Assembly (NCBI GenBank): GCA_905211505.1
Contig: CAJMAX010000002.1
Span: 1-52,335 of the forward strand
Length of the DNA stretch: 52,335 nt
Reading direction: 5' to 3'
Source of the DNA: an uncultured bacterium
GTDB taxonomy: Bacteria; Cyanobacteriota; Vampirovibrionia; Gastranaerophilales; Gastranaerophilaceae
The notes beneath the pieces are model-generated. The model saw only the letters and a list, made by a program, of their open reading frames with translations. It had not been told where the DNA came from and searched no databases. Positions 8,062 to 16,298 of this stretch are shown one piece after another. The stretch's first letter is position 1; each line of letters begins with the position of its first letter. Position numbers and translations under genes: made by a program.

Positions 8062-8694
8062 ATGCATAAATTATTTGGTTTTGATAAAAATTTTGGAAGT
8101 GTAATCGGTACAGATGAGGCAGGACGCGGCCCTGCTGCAGGCGGTGTTTTTGCTGCTGCTGTTTATTTTCCAGAAATTACAGACTCCTTAATTCTAGATT
8201 TAGAAAGGTTGAATGATTCTAAAAAGCTTTCGAAAGTTGCAAGAGAAAAATTGTATAATGTTATTTTAACGAGTTCTATAAATTCGGTTGTTTGTGTGGA
8301 TGTGGATGAGATTGAAAGAATAAATATTTTAAATGCTTCGCTAAAAGCTATGAGGATATCTTGTGAAAATGTTATAAAAGAAGCCGGTTTAGATGATTTT
8401 ATAACTCTTGTTGATGGGAATAAGCTTATCAAAGATTATATTTATCCGCAGAAGTTTATAATTAAAGGAGATGGGCAATCTGCCTCAGTTGCGGCAGCAA
8501 GTATTTTAGCTAAAGTTACCAGAGACAGATATATGGATGAACTAGCGTCTAAGTTTCCTCAATATGGTTGGAACCGCAACGCAGGTTATTTGACTCCCGA
8601 ACATATTAAGGCTATTGATGAATATGGTTTGTCTAAGTATCACAGACCATCGTTTTTGAGAAAGCATTTCGAGAAACAGTTATCTTTATTTTAA
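8062..8694 (+). CDS. rnhB: Ribonuclease HII
   Basis: RNase HII cuts RNA in RNA-DNA hybrids and starts removal of misincorporated ribonucleotides. The 210-residue protein has the type 2 RNase H motif GTDEAGRGPAAGGV near residue 15, carrying the catalytic Asp-Glu pair. Further acidic residues sit in the VCVDVDEIE and LVDGN segments, and the conserved AAASILAKVTRDRYM helix is present. Length matches single-domain RnhB. No Shine-Dalgarno is visible. TATAAT at 8045-8050 lies 11 nt before the ATG, so the leader would be only about 5 nt. The ncRNA-type terminator just upstream isolates the gene. Confidence 0.93.
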   Translation: MHKLFGFDKNFGSVIGTDEAGRGPAAGGVFAAAVYFPEITDSLILDLERLNDSKKLSKVAREKLYNVILTSSINSVVCVDVDEIERINILNASLKAMRISCENVIKEAGLDDFITLVDGNKLIKDYIYPQKFIIKGDGQSASVAAASILAKVTRDRYMDELASKFPQYGWNRNAGYLTPEHIKAIDEYGLSKYHRPSFLRKHFEKQLSLF

Positions 8695-8800
8695 TTTGGT
8701 AATTTTAACATTTTTTAATATTTTATGAAACTTTCTAAAGATTATATTATTTCAGTCGATATATTATTTGTAATCAGAAGTTTCTAAGGAGTATTTTTAA

Positions 8801-8956
8801 ATGTTAAAGAAGATAACAACACCATCAAAAAACAGATGCGAATGTGTTGAATTAATATTAAGAGGAGCAAAAAAGCGCCGTAGTTTGGCGTACTCAAATG
8901 CTGCAATGATAAATTCAGATGCAGGTATCAAGGCAAATCTATCCGCCGTGAAGTAG
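8801..8956 (+). CDS. 51-residue basic protein, unknown
   Basis: A short frame with AAGGAG 9 nt before the ATG encodes a 51-residue protein (MLKKITTPSKNRCECVELIL...). It is basic in the middle (RGAKKRRSLAY) and has a C-x-C pair at residues 13-15, with no signal peptide. A GC-rich hairpin terminator follows 40 nt after the stop. The good RBS, separate terminator and monocistronic placement favour a real gene. I do not recognise a family; a nucleic-acid-binding or structural role would fit the charge but is speculative. Confidence 0.6.
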   Translation: MLKKITTPSKNRCECVELILRGAKKRRSLAYSNAAMINSDAGIKANLSAVK

Positions 8957-8996
8957 AGAAATTTTAGCTTATAAATAAGAAGAGAGTATTAATAAA

Positions 8997-9034
8997 GCCG
9001 GTCAGCAAGTGTGCATCCGGCATTTTTATTTTTT
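8997..9034 (+). terminator. Intrinsic terminator of the 51-aa gene
   Basis: GCCGG ... CCGGC outer stem with an inner GCA/TGC stem, then a long T-rich tract. The T tract overlaps the 3' end of the convergent pilin-like gene. Confidence 0.75.
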
Positions 9035-9712
9035 TAGATAATTCATATTTTTAAATTTTAAAACATAATATGTGCAACCAATACCAGTATGAAATTTACT
9101 TGAACAAGAATTTTTATACGAATGTCCTCGCTCATAAGGATGACCAGTAGGTACAAGTCCAATACCATCAGCCAAATACATAAAATGAAATAAATCTTTT
9201 CCCCATTGATTTGGCTTCTTAGTTCCATTAATATCAATATATATCCCCAATATATTATGTTTACCATTGTAAGAAGTTAATGGGTCAGGGCCTCTTAAAT
9301 ACACATGTACACCGTTTAGCAAAACTAATTTATAATATGTTGGATTTAGAAAATAACCAATTCTTTTCTTGCCATTAAGCTCCAGATATGTATCTTTCGG
9401 TGCGCAATTTCCATTAGGGTCAAGTGTTCCGCAATCAATAGCAACTTTTAGATATGGCAACAAATGTTTTGCGACTTCTTTTGCTCCAGCTTCATCACTT
9501 CTAATATTAAATCCAGAAAACTCTCCTTCTTCTTCCTCCGCTGTTCTTATTGCATTTGATAATATAGAATATACTGCTTTTAACTTTGTAACTGTTTGTT
9601 TTTCTTTATACACATGAAACAAATTAGGGATTGTCAGGGCAGCTACAATACCAATTATCCCTAAAGTTAGGATAGTTTCGGATAGTGTAAATCCTCTTTT
9701 TAAACTACTCAT
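9026..9712 (-). CDS. Type IV pilin-like protein of an HTH-paired module
   Basis: This 228-residue prepilin starts MSSLKRG^FTLSETILTLGIIG, cleaved before Phe with Glu at mature position 5. The globular part has several cysteines and the shared motif IDINGTKKPNQWGKDLFHF. The ATG at 9712 fits the leader length; an ATG 51 nt upstream (9763) would add an unusual N-terminus and runs through the operator-like repeat. It is divergent from the small HTH gene at 9821, and the 108-nt gap contains a perfect 12-bp inverted repeat. Regulation by the HTH protein is inferred from this layout. Confidence 0.82.
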   Translation of the reverse strand: MSSLKRGFTLSETILTLGIIGIVAALTIPNLFHVYKEKQTVTKLKAVYSILSNAIRTAEEEEGEFSGFNIRSDEAGAKEVAKHLLPYLKVAIDCGTLDPNGNCAPKDTYLELNGKKRIGYFLNPTYYKLVLLNGVHVYLRGPDPLTSYNGKHNILGIYIDINGTKKPNQWGKDLFHFMYLADGIGLVPTGHPYERGHSYKNSCSSKFHTGIGCTYYVLKFKNMNYLKK

Positions 9713-9729
9713 ATGCAGAGTCTTTCTAT

Positions 9730-9779
9730 ATATTATCAAACTTAATAGTAATTTATGTTGCATTATGGTTTGATAATAT
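9730..9779. promoter_or_regulatory. Operator-like inverted repeat between pilin and HTH genes
   Basis: ATATTATCAAAC (9730-9741) and its exact complement GTTTGATAATAT (9768-9779) are separated by 26 nt. The right arm abuts the likely -35 of the HTH gene (TTGGTT, 9785-9790). The left arm lies where the pilin promoter should be. Confidence 0.6.
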
Positions 9780-9808
9780 CAGAATTGGTTTGTTGTGTCA
9801 ATAATTCG

Positions 9809-9814
9809 TATAAT
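9809..9814 (+). promoter_or_regulatory. -10 box of the small HTH gene
   Basis: TATAAT, followed by exactly six A and the ATG at 9821, with TTGGTT 18 nt upstream as -35. It predicts a leaderless transcript. Confidence 0.55.
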
Positions 9815-9820
9815 AAAAAA

Positions 9821-10033
9821 ATGGATGTTCGCAATGAAATAAAAGCACTAATAGCACAAAATGGAGCTACTTTGAAAAAGGTTTGCGAAATTTTGACACA
9901 AAAATATAAAAAAAATTACATAGGAAATAATATTACAAATAAGTTACGCAGAAAAACAATTAAGTTTGAAGAAGTCCAAGAAATTTTGGATGTGTTAGGA
10001 TATCACATAGAGTTTGTAAGAAATAAAGATTAA
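9821..10033 (+). CDS. Small HTH-type regulator paired with a pilin-like gene
   Basis: A 70-residue protein of a small phage-repressor-like HTH type (MDVRNEIKALIAQNGATLKK ... KFEEVQEILDVLGYHIEF). It shares the C-terminal pattern K[FY]xE-x6-LGY-x-I with the products at 38285 and 49240, so the three are paralogues. The frame is open upstream to 9755, but the ATG at 9821 matches the other copies and lies 6 nt after TATAAT. It is divergent from a pilin-like gene across a 12-bp inverted repeat, and its 3' end overlaps rbgA by 4 nt on the opposite strand. Autoregulation and pilin control are inferred. Confidence 0.65.
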   Translation: MDVRNEIKALIAQNGATLKKVCEILTQKYKKNYIGNNITNKLRRKTIKFEEVQEILDVLGYHIEFVRNKD

Positions 10034-10890
10034 ACAATTGGGAATTTGTCAAGAATAAATTTTCCAATTTTACCCTCTCGAAAATCCCGCAAGATATAAA
10101 CAGAAGTTCGCTCTCTATCTGTTGAGCCTCCTGTTAATAGCCAATTACGTTCGATTGATATATTATCAATATTAAGTTCTTTATCTTGAGGCAAGTTGTA
10201 ATAATCTCTGAAAGCTTTTGCCTGCATCTCATCTAATATATCCAAAAGCTCTTGAGCAATAATTTCATTGGAATATGCATTTTCGGATATTGCATTAACA
10301 AAAGCCAGTTTTCTTGCTTTTATCTGATCTTCTTGTTTCATAGGAATAATCCCCGGAGTATCAAGAAGTTCTAATTGAGGGTTAATCCTAACCCACTGCT
10401 GTTGGCGGGTAACTCCGGCTTTCGCCCCGATTTTTGTTTTTGAGGAGCGAGTTAATTTATTAATTACACTTGATTTGCCGACATTTGGCATCCCAACCAC
10501 CATAACTCTTGCTGGACGACGAAGGAGCCCTTTTGCCATAATTGCTTGAATCCTTGGCTCAGAAAGTTCTACAGCTTTATTTACTATTATTTTTAAATCT
10601 CTGGAGTTCTTCGCGTCAGTAGGAATTACAGGGCAACCTGTTTGTTCTTCTAAATATTTGATGAATTTTATTAATTCGGTTTTTTGAACTAAATCGGCTT
10701 TATTAAGCAAAATTAAACGAGGCTTTTGTCCTAAAAGCCTCGTTATATCTTCATAACAACTTGATAGCGGTAATCTCGCATCAAGAACTTCTATTACGGC
10801 ATCAACTAAAGAAAGCTGCTCTTTGAGTTTCCTTTCTGCTTTGGCAATATGCCCCGGATACCAGTGAATATGAGTCTTATCTTTTTTCAA
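10030..10890 (-). CDS. rbgA: Ribosome biogenesis GTPase RbgA (YlqF)
   Basis: RbgA is a circularly permuted GTPase that acts late in 50S subunit assembly. The 286-residue protein shows the permuted order: G4 LLNKADL first, then G1 GMPNVGKSS, then G3 LDTPGI. The N-terminal HWYPGHIAKA motif is characteristic of YlqF. It overlaps the end of rplS by 14 nt and is co-transcribed with it, the classical association. Confidence 0.93.
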   Translation of the reverse strand: MKKDKTHIHWYPGHIAKAERKLKEQLSLVDAVIEVLDARLPLSSCYEDITRLLGQKPRLILLNKADLVQKTELIKFIKYLEEQTGCPVIPTDAKNSRDLKIIVNKAVELSEPRIQAIMAKGLLRRPARVMVVGMPNVGKSSVINKLTRSSKTKIGAKAGVTRQQQWVRINPQLELLDTPGIIPMKQEDQIKARKLAFVNAISENAYSNEIIAQELLDILDEMQAKAFRDYYNLPQDKELNIDNISIERNWLLTGGSTDRERTSVYILRDFREGKIGKFILDKFPIV

Positions 10891-11233
10891 TTTTTTCCTT
10901 AATACGAGTTGCTTTACCTGAACGTTCTCTTAAGTAGTATAGTTTTGCACGTTTAACATCACCACGTCTTAAAACAGTGATTTTGTCGATTCTTGGAGAG
11001 TTAACCAAGAATACACGTTCAACACCAACACCTTGGAATACTTTTCTTACAGTGATAGTTTTGTTAAGTCCTGAACCATGCATTTTGATAATAGTGCCTT
11101 CAAAAGCCTGGATTCTTTCTTTGTTACCTTCGATAATTTTAACGAAAACTTTTACTGTATCTCCGGCATTAAGTTCCGGAAGCTCTTTGCCTAAATAACT
11201 TTTTTCTAATTCATCAATGATAGGGTTATTCAT
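10877..11233 (-). CDS. rplS: 50S ribosomal protein L19
   Basis: The 118-residue protein matches L19 across its whole length (GDTVKVFVKIIEGNKERIQAFEG..., GVGVERVF, SPRIDKITVLRRG, KLYYLRE). L19 sits at the 30S-50S interface. AAAGGAACACAAAA precedes the ATG on the minus strand. It is the first gene of the rplS-rbgA unit; trmD and rimM, common neighbours elsewhere, are not adjacent. The 223 nt between this gene and the next + strand gene hold promoters but no further gene that I can see. Confidence 0.96.
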   Translation of the reverse strand: MNNPIIDELEKSYLGKELPELNAGDTVKVFVKIIEGNKERIQAFEGTIIKMHGSGLNKTITVRKVFQGVGVERVFLVNSPRIDKITVLRRGDVKRAKLYYLRERSGKATRIKEKIEKR

Positions 11234-11456
11234 TTTTGTGTTCCTTTATATTTCTAATCTATTACTAAATGTGTATAATTCCTTTATCGATGTTTAAATG
11301 ACTTTTTCCACACAAAAATCCATCGACGCACGTTGATAGTTTAAATCGTATAATAAATAAACTATTTTTGCAAGCAACAACTGGAAATATTGTTATTAAT
11401 TGTAAAGAACTACTTATGAGCTTTTGTTGGTTATGCATTTGTGCTATATTTACACT

Positions 11457-11606
11457 ATGGGACAAGATTACAAAAAGTTATTGAATAAAAAGAAGAAAAA
11501 ATATTGTGATGTAAAGACTATGGGTGTTAACATTGATAAAAATGAATATTATGAAATCATTATGTCAAATTCAGCGCATCCTGAAAATATTACTAATAAA
11601 AAATAG
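11457..11606 (+). CDS. 49-residue lysine-rich protein, unknown
   Basis: The 49-residue product (MGQDYKKLLNKKKKKYCDVK...) is strongly basic at the N-terminus and polar at the C-terminus. TATATT at 11445-11450 lies exactly 6 nt before the ATG with no Shine-Dalgarno, the same arrangement as other leaderless candidates here. A strong hairpin terminator begins at the stop codon. The short VNIDKNEYYEIIM segment could be a small DNA-binding or degradation-tag-like element; no family is recognised. An ATG 33 nt upstream is possible but lacks signals. Confidence 0.5.
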   Translation: MGQDYKKLLNKKKKKYCDVKTMGVNIDKNEYYEIIMSNSAHPENITNKK

Positions 11607-11632
11607 CGGAATTTCAATTCCGCTATTTTTAT
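11602..11632. terminator. Bidirectional intrinsic terminator
   Basis: AATAGCGGAATT-tc-AATTCCGCTATT with T runs on both strands. It serves the 49-aa gene and the convergent pyk gene. Confidence 0.88.
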
Positions 11633-11652
11633 TAATTGATGTAACTCTTTTG

Positions 11653-13086
11653 TTATATTATAGTATGTATTTTGATAAAGTTAGTCGATTCTCCGGACAT
11701 TAAGTGCGGTATAGAGCCTGTAATAATTGCGCTATCATCCTGTTTCATTTTTAAATCTTTTTTTAGGAATACATTCAAGTCTAAAAGAGTTTCTGTATCA
11801 ATTTTGATTTCCTTATCAGATATTTTTATGGCAAATACACTGTTGTATAGCTGTAAAAATCTGCAAATTTGAAAATCTGAACATAATGCATAGATTGGAA
11901 CGGATGGTCTGGATTCTGAAATCAATGCCGGAGTATAGCCGGTTGCTGTTAAGGCTATTATTCCTTTTGCTTTAGGAAGATTTTTTACAATGTCAGCAAT
12001 TGACAAAGCTATAGACATAGGTATTGCATTGCTTTTTGTTAAAATTGGTTTTGGAAATTCATTCTTTTTAATGAATTGGCATTTGTTAATATCATCTGCA
12101 ATTTTTTTCATTGTGCTTACTGCTTCAATAGGGTATTTACCCATAGCAGTTTCACCTGATAGCATAACTGCATCTGCACCGTCTAAAATTGCATTAGCAA
12201 CATCTGAAGTTTCTGCTCTTGTCGGAATCGGGTTTTCAATCATGCTTTCAAGCATCTGAGTTGCGACAATAACAGGTTTTCTTGCTATGTTTGCTTTTTT
12301 TATAATTGTTTTTTGAGCGATTGGTAATTGTTCTGTTTTGATTTCAATACCTAAATCTCCTCTGGCAACCATTATGCCATCTGAATGTTCTATGATTTCA
12401 TCAATATTTTCAAGAGCCTGAGGTTTTTCTATTTTGGAAATTATTCGAAGTCTTGAATTGTGTTTATCTAAAATGCTACGTAAATTTAAAATATCTTCTT
12501 TGTTTCTAACAAAAGATAGACCAAGATAGTCAACATCATTATTTAGCGCAAAATCAACAAACATTTTGTCACGTTCTGTTAAAATATCAATACTTCCGGT
12601 TCCGCCAGGGATATTTAAACCTTTACGAGCTTTGATTTCTCCGGTAGTCAAAACTTCGGCAAAAACAACATCTTTTTCAACGTTTTGAACAACTAATTGA
12701 ATTTTTCCATCATCAATTAGAATCTTTTCCCCTGGTCGTACATCACTGGCTATACCCTTATAATCAACAGGTATAGTTTCATTTTCATATTTTGTTTGAT
12801 GTTTGAATTTTAATACTTCACCAGCTTGAACTTGTATAGGCTGCTCTAGTTGGCCAATTCTGATTTTAGGTCCTTGTAAGTCAAGTAGGACAGGTATAAT
12901 TGCTTTTTCTTCTTTTTCTATTTTTCTTATAATATCGAGTGTCCTCTGGTGAATTTCAACTGTTTCATGTGAAGAATTGATTCTGAACATGGTAACACCG
13001 GCCTTGTATAGTTTTCTGATTGTTTCCTCGTTGGCACTTGCCGGGCCTAGCGTTGACACTATCTTTGTTGCGGTCAAATTTCTCAT
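11653..13086 (-). CDS. pyk: Pyruvate kinase
   Basis: Pyruvate kinase makes ATP and pyruvate from phosphoenolpyruvate and ADP in the last step of glycolysis. The 477-residue protein has KIVSTLGPAS at the N-terminus, LLDLQGPKIR, the substrate/K+ region ISKIEKPQAL, and the active-site MVARGDLGIE. It also has the QMLESMI-x4-PTRAE-x-SDVANA signature. There is no extra C-terminal PEP-utilising domain. The ATG at 13086 has GGAGG 8 nt upstream; an in-frame TTG at 13101 would include that RBS in the coding region. The gene appears monocistronic. Confidence 0.95.
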   Translation of the reverse strand: MRNLTATKIVSTLGPASANEETIRKLYKAGVTMFRINSSHETVEIHQRTLDIIRKIEKEEKAIIPVLLDLQGPKIRIGQLEQPIQVQAGEVLKFKHQTKYENETIPVDYKGIASDVRPGEKILIDDGKIQLVVQNVEKDVVFAEVLTTGEIKARKGLNIPGGTGSIDILTERDKMFVDFALNNDVDYLGLSFVRNKEDILNLRSILDKHNSRLRIISKIEKPQALENIDEIIEHSDGIMVARGDLGIEIKTEQLPIAQKTIIKKANIARKPVIVATQMLESMIENPIPTRAETSDVANAILDGADAVMLSGETAMGKYPIEAVSTMKKIADDINKCQFIKKNEFPKPILTKSNAIPMSIALSIADIVKNLPKAKGIIALTATGYTPALISESRPSVPIYALCSDFQICRFLQLYNSVFAIKISDKEIKIDTETLLDLNVFLKKDLKMKQDDSAIITGSIPHLMSGESTNFIKIHTII

Positions 13087-13205
13087 ATCTTTTTCCTCCA
13101 AAATTAAATTTATAGGGTAAACTCTTTACTTTTTATAATAATTATACTACAATCAAATAAAATCATAATGGTTTTGTGGAAGTAGAAAATATGAGGAAAG
13201 AAGAA

Positions 13206-14501
13206 ATGAAAAAACTATTAGCGGGGTTATTGATTAGCAGTATGATAGCTATCAATACAATGCCGGTATTTGCTTACAACGGTATTGAAGACGTTAACAA
13301 AGATTATTGGGCTCAACCTGAAATCGCAAGTGTTGTAACAGATTCTGTTATGACATTAAATAACGGTAATTTCTATCCGGAAAGAAGAATTGCAAGAGTA
13401 GACTTTGTAAAAGCCCTATTAAAAGTTTTAGATAATTATGATATGGAAATTAAAACAAAAGTCAAATTTTCAGATGTAGCTAAATCAGGCCCAGACCATG
13501 ATGCTGTTGCAAGATCCCAACAATTAGGTTTGGTTTACGGTTATCCAAACGGCGTGTTTAAACCTCAAGGACCTATCTTAAGAGATGAAGCTCAATCTGT
13601 TATCAGTCACATTACCATTGAGGGAGACGTAGATGAAGATAACGTTTTATCTAAATATTCTGATGCTTCAAAAGTTCCTGCTTGGGCAAAACATGTTTAT
13701 GCTAAAACACTATCTTATGGAATCTATGTAAATCATCCGAATGAAAATCAATTGAGACCTACAGATGAATTAACAAGAGCAGAAGCTGCAGTCTTGTTAT
13801 ACAGATTAAGACAAAGATTAGATTTAGTTGAAGATAAATACAAAAAATCTACAGAAACAATTTTGGGTACTGAACATTTAACTATGGTTAAAAAAGCGCC
13901 TAGTCATGATGTTACAATCACAAACCAAAGAAATATTATTCTTGAAGGTAACGTATTAGAGGTTGCTTTTAATGAACAATTCAAATCAAAATTACACGCA
14001 GCAGGTGATTCTGTAACATTTACTAACCCTGAAAATATAACAACAGATGAAGGAACATTGTTAATTCCTGCCGGTTCTGTATTCTCAGGTTCTGTTCTTG
14101 AAATTAAAGATCCACAATGGTTCAATAAAAATGCAAGAGTTTATGTTCAATTAAATAAAATTACAACACCTGATGGTAAAGTTGTTAATTTGAATGCAAA
14201 ACCGTTCTATAAAGATTATGCATTAAAAGAAGGGCCTTGGATGACTACAGGTAAAGTTGCATTATATACAGTTGGTGGTGCAGCTATTGGTACCGGTGCA
14301 GGTGTAGGTTTCTCATTTATTCCTAGCCCTGATAAAATAGGTACTGGTATTGCTATTGGTACTCCTGTTGGTGCTGGTATTGGTTTAGTTACAGGTTTAG
14401 TTACTCCTGGTTTGAACTATAGTGCTAAGAAGGGTGAAGAAATTAGAGTTATTTTACTTGAAGATACAAGTGTTTCTAAGCAAAATAACTCTAATTTCTA
14501 A
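13206..14501 (+). CDS. SLH-domain surface protein with C-terminal beta-rich module
   Basis: The 431-residue protein has a signal peptide (MKKLLAGLLISSM...VFA) and three S-layer homology repeats (about residues 25-195; RIARVDFVKALLKVL, GYPNGVFKPQGPILRDEAQ, LRPTDELTRAEAAVLLYRL). These would bind cell-wall polymers. The C-terminal half carries IPAGSVFSGSV...QLNKITTPDGKVVNL, then a Gly/Ala-rich hydrophobic stretch (VGGAAIGTGAGVGF), then GEEIRVILLEDTSV. The product at 16299-17099 has the same order, so the two may share a domain. GAGGA lies 8 nt before the ATG at 13206; an ATG at 13191 is an alternative. A terminator follows. Confidence 0.85.
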   Translation: MKKLLAGLLISSMIAINTMPVFAYNGIEDVNKDYWAQPEIASVVTDSVMTLNNGNFYPERRIARVDFVKALLKVLDNYDMEIKTKVKFSDVAKSGPDHDAVARSQQLGLVYGYPNGVFKPQGPILRDEAQSVISHITIEGDVDEDNVLSKYSDASKVPAWAKHVYAKTLSYGIYVNHPNENQLRPTDELTRAEAAVLLYRLRQRLDLVEDKYKKSTETILGTEHLTMVKKAPSHDVTITNQRNIILEGNVLEVAFNEQFKSKLHAAGDSVTFTNPENITTDEGTLLIPAGSVFSGSVLEIKDPQWFNKNARVYVQLNKITTPDGKVVNLNAKPFYKDYALKEGPWMTTGKVALYTVGGAAIGTGAGVGFSFIPSPDKIGTGIAIGTPVGAGIGLVTGLVTPGLNYSAKKGEEIRVILLEDTSVSKQNNSNF

Positions 14502-14516
14502 TATAGAAGATAATAG

Positions 14517-14552
14517 AACAGGGAGTCTTGAAATATAGGCTTCCTGTTTTTT
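14517..14552 (+). terminator. Intrinsic terminator after the SLH gene
   Basis: ACAGGGAG pairs with CTTCCTGT (one G-T pair) across a 14-nt loop and is followed by six T. Confidence 0.75.
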
Positions 14553-14682
14553 GTGTTATAATATAAAATTTTATTAATTAAACCTAGCCTGATTGGATTA
14601 TTTGCTACCTCCAAATAGATATGGAAATATATTTTAAAACTTCTAAAATGAGAATGTACCCAATTTAACGATAGGAGATAGT

Positions 14683-14985
14683 ATGAAGAAATTATTTTCA
14701 ATGTTAGCAGTTTTTGCCTTTTTGACAATTCCAGTACAAGGAGCTTTTGCTTGGACCTATGAAGGTTTGAATAGTTTGAATCCATTTACCGGATTTAGGC
14801 AGTGCAATAAGTGTGAGAAAGTAAAAAAATGTAAAAAACCAAAATTGACAAAGTGTGAGAAATTACATGGTGTAAAAATTAGAAAAGTTCAAGGGCAACC
14901 TTGTGGTTGTGCTGCTCCTATTCAGGAATATGTAAAAGTAGTTCCAATGAGAAATAATTGTACGGATTGTCAAAAAGCATTTTAG
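14683..14985 (+). CDS. Secreted cysteine-rich small protein
   Basis: A 100-residue protein with a clear signal peptide (MKKLFSMLAVFAFLTIPVQGAFA) and eight cysteines after it in a Lys-rich matrix (CNKC, KKC, TKC, CGC, CTDC). The paired CxxC and CxC spacing suggests metal binding or disulfides in the periplasm. AGGAG sits 5 nt before the ATG, and a long bidirectional terminator closes the unit. No family is recognised; metal binding is an inference from cysteine spacing. Confidence 0.7.
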   Translation: MKKLFSMLAVFAFLTIPVQGAFAWTYEGLNSLNPFTGFRQCNKCEKVKKCKKPKLTKCEKLHGVKIRKVQGQPCGCAAPIQEYVKVVPMRNNCTDCQKAF

Positions 14986-14996
14986 TTATTATCAGC

Positions 14997-15038
14997 AAAA
15001 AGGCGGTTGGATTTATACATAAATCCAACCGCCTTTTT
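14997..15038. terminator. Bidirectional intrinsic terminator
   Basis: AAAAAGGCGGTTGGATTTA and its exact 19-nt complement flank a 4-nt loop. It separates the Cys-rich gene from the convergent uridine-kinase-like gene. Confidence 0.92.
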
Positions 15039-15049
15039 ATATTGTTTGT

Positions 15050-15886
15050 TTAATATTCAATATTTTTAAGAGCAATGAATATTTTATCTGTAATTTCCTG
15101 AATATATTCTTGACTTACCATGCCGTTAATTACAGCATCTGATATTTGATAAGCAGGACGAATATATTTTTGGGCAGTTTTGTTTACATCTGCAAATTGT
15201 AAATCTGCAGCAGCTCCGGTTTTACCTCTTTCTGCTGCACGTCTGTACCAGCGGTCTTTTATAACTTCCAACGGGGTAAATACATAGACTTTTACATCCA
15301 TGATATCTCTAACTCCTTCATTTAAAACATAAAGTCCTTCTGTTAGAATTACTTTTGCAGGCTTTTTTTCATCTCCATTTGGGTTAGATTCACAGGTTAC
15401 AAAATTATATCTTGGTGATTTGATTGTTAAGCCCTCTTTTAAAGACACAAGATGACTTTTCATAAGGTCAAGGTCTATTACTTCCGGAGTATCAAAGCTA
15501 AAGCCGGTTTTAAATAATTCTTCGTAACTCCCAGCTTCTTTAAGCTCTTTAGAGGTATCTTTATAATAATCATCGCATCTTATAACAGTATAAATGCCTT
15601 CAGTTTTATCTTTAATGCAGGCTTTTATAGTATTATCAACAAAAACAGTTTTGCCGGAAGCACTTTCACCTGTTATTCCGATTAAGAATGTTTTTTTCTT
15701 TTCTTGAACAACTTTTCTTGCAATATTTAGGATTAAGTTATCTGAAATTTTTAAGAATAATGGTTGTTCTTGTTTTTTATCTTCTTCCAATATTTTCTTT
15801 AGAGCATCTACGATATTTGAGATGATTTCCATATCTCGTCTATTTGAGTAGAAATCGTAATTTGTTAGTTCAAAATCCTTTAGCAT
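15050..15886 (-). CDS. Uridine kinase-like P-loop kinase
   Basis: The 278-residue protein belongs to the uridine kinase/phosphoribulokinase group. The Walker A motif GITGESASGKT sits around residue 70-80, then RCDDYYKD and SFDTPEVIDLDLM (uridine-kinase-type substrate loops), and LTEGLYVL. Uridine kinases phosphorylate uridine or cytidine in salvage. About 65 extra N-terminal residues precede the P-loop, which is longer than the standard enzyme. The ATG at 15886 has AAGGAAG 5 nt upstream; the frame stays open 108 nt earlier without an RBS. Specificity cannot be fixed from sequence reading. Confidence 0.75.
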   Translation of the reverse strand: MLKDFELTNYDFYSNRRDMEIISNIVDALKKILEEDKKQEQPLFLKISDNLILNIARKVVQEKKKTFLIGITGESASGKTVFVDNTIKACIKDKTEGIYTVIRCDDYYKDTSKELKEAGSYEELFKTGFSFDTPEVIDLDLMKSHLVSLKEGLTIKSPRYNFVTCESNPNGDEKKPAKVILTEGLYVLNEGVRDIMDVKVYVFTPLEVIKDRWYRRAAERGKTGAAADLQFADVNKTAQKYIRPAYQISDAVINGMVSQEYIQEITDKIFIALKNIEY

Positions 15887-16045
15887 TAGCACTTCCTTTT
15901 TACAAACATATAAATATTTTACTTGAAAATATTTTAAACATCCATTGTTAATGAAATTTTGTAACAAAAGTTTTATTAATATTAAAGTTTTCATTCAATA
16001 TGGCCGAATATTATTAGGTAAGTTAAAAGCATAGGAGTATAATTT

Positions 16046-16219
16046 ATGTACCAGGATCAAGTTTATGAAGAGGCTTTAAAAGAAGCAAAACAAGAGAGTC
16101 TTGAAGCTTTAAAATGTGAAGTAAAAACAGTTGAAAGAGTAATTGAACGGCTTCTTACTCAATTGTTAGAATGTACATCATCAGTTTCAGAACGCGACTT
16201 TAATGTTTGTGGAGTTTAG
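16046..16219 (+). CDS. 57-residue helical protein, unknown
   Basis: A short frame with AGGAG 8 nt before the ATG encodes 57 residues (MYQDQVYEEALKEAKQESLE...). Residues 5-42 are rich in Glu, Lys, Ala and Leu with heptad-like spacing, so it is probably one long amphipathic helix or coiled coil. Three cysteines lie at 24, 43 and 55. A strong terminator follows 26 nt after the stop. No family is recognised. Confidence 0.6.
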   Translation: MYQDQVYEEALKEAKQESLEALKCEVKTVERVIERLLTQLLECTSSVSERDFNVCGV

Positions 16220-16245
16220 GTTTTTCTAGACTGAAAATTTGTGTT

Positions 16246-16284
16246 TAGCGCGAAATTTTATATTACAAAATTTCGCGCTATTTG
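16246..16284 (+). terminator. Intrinsic terminator of the 57-aa gene
   Basis: TAGCGCGAAATTTT and AAAATTTCGCGCTA form a 14-bp perfect stem with a 7-nt loop, followed by TTTGATTTT. Confidence 0.85.
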
Positions 16285-16298
16285 ATTTTAAAATTTGT

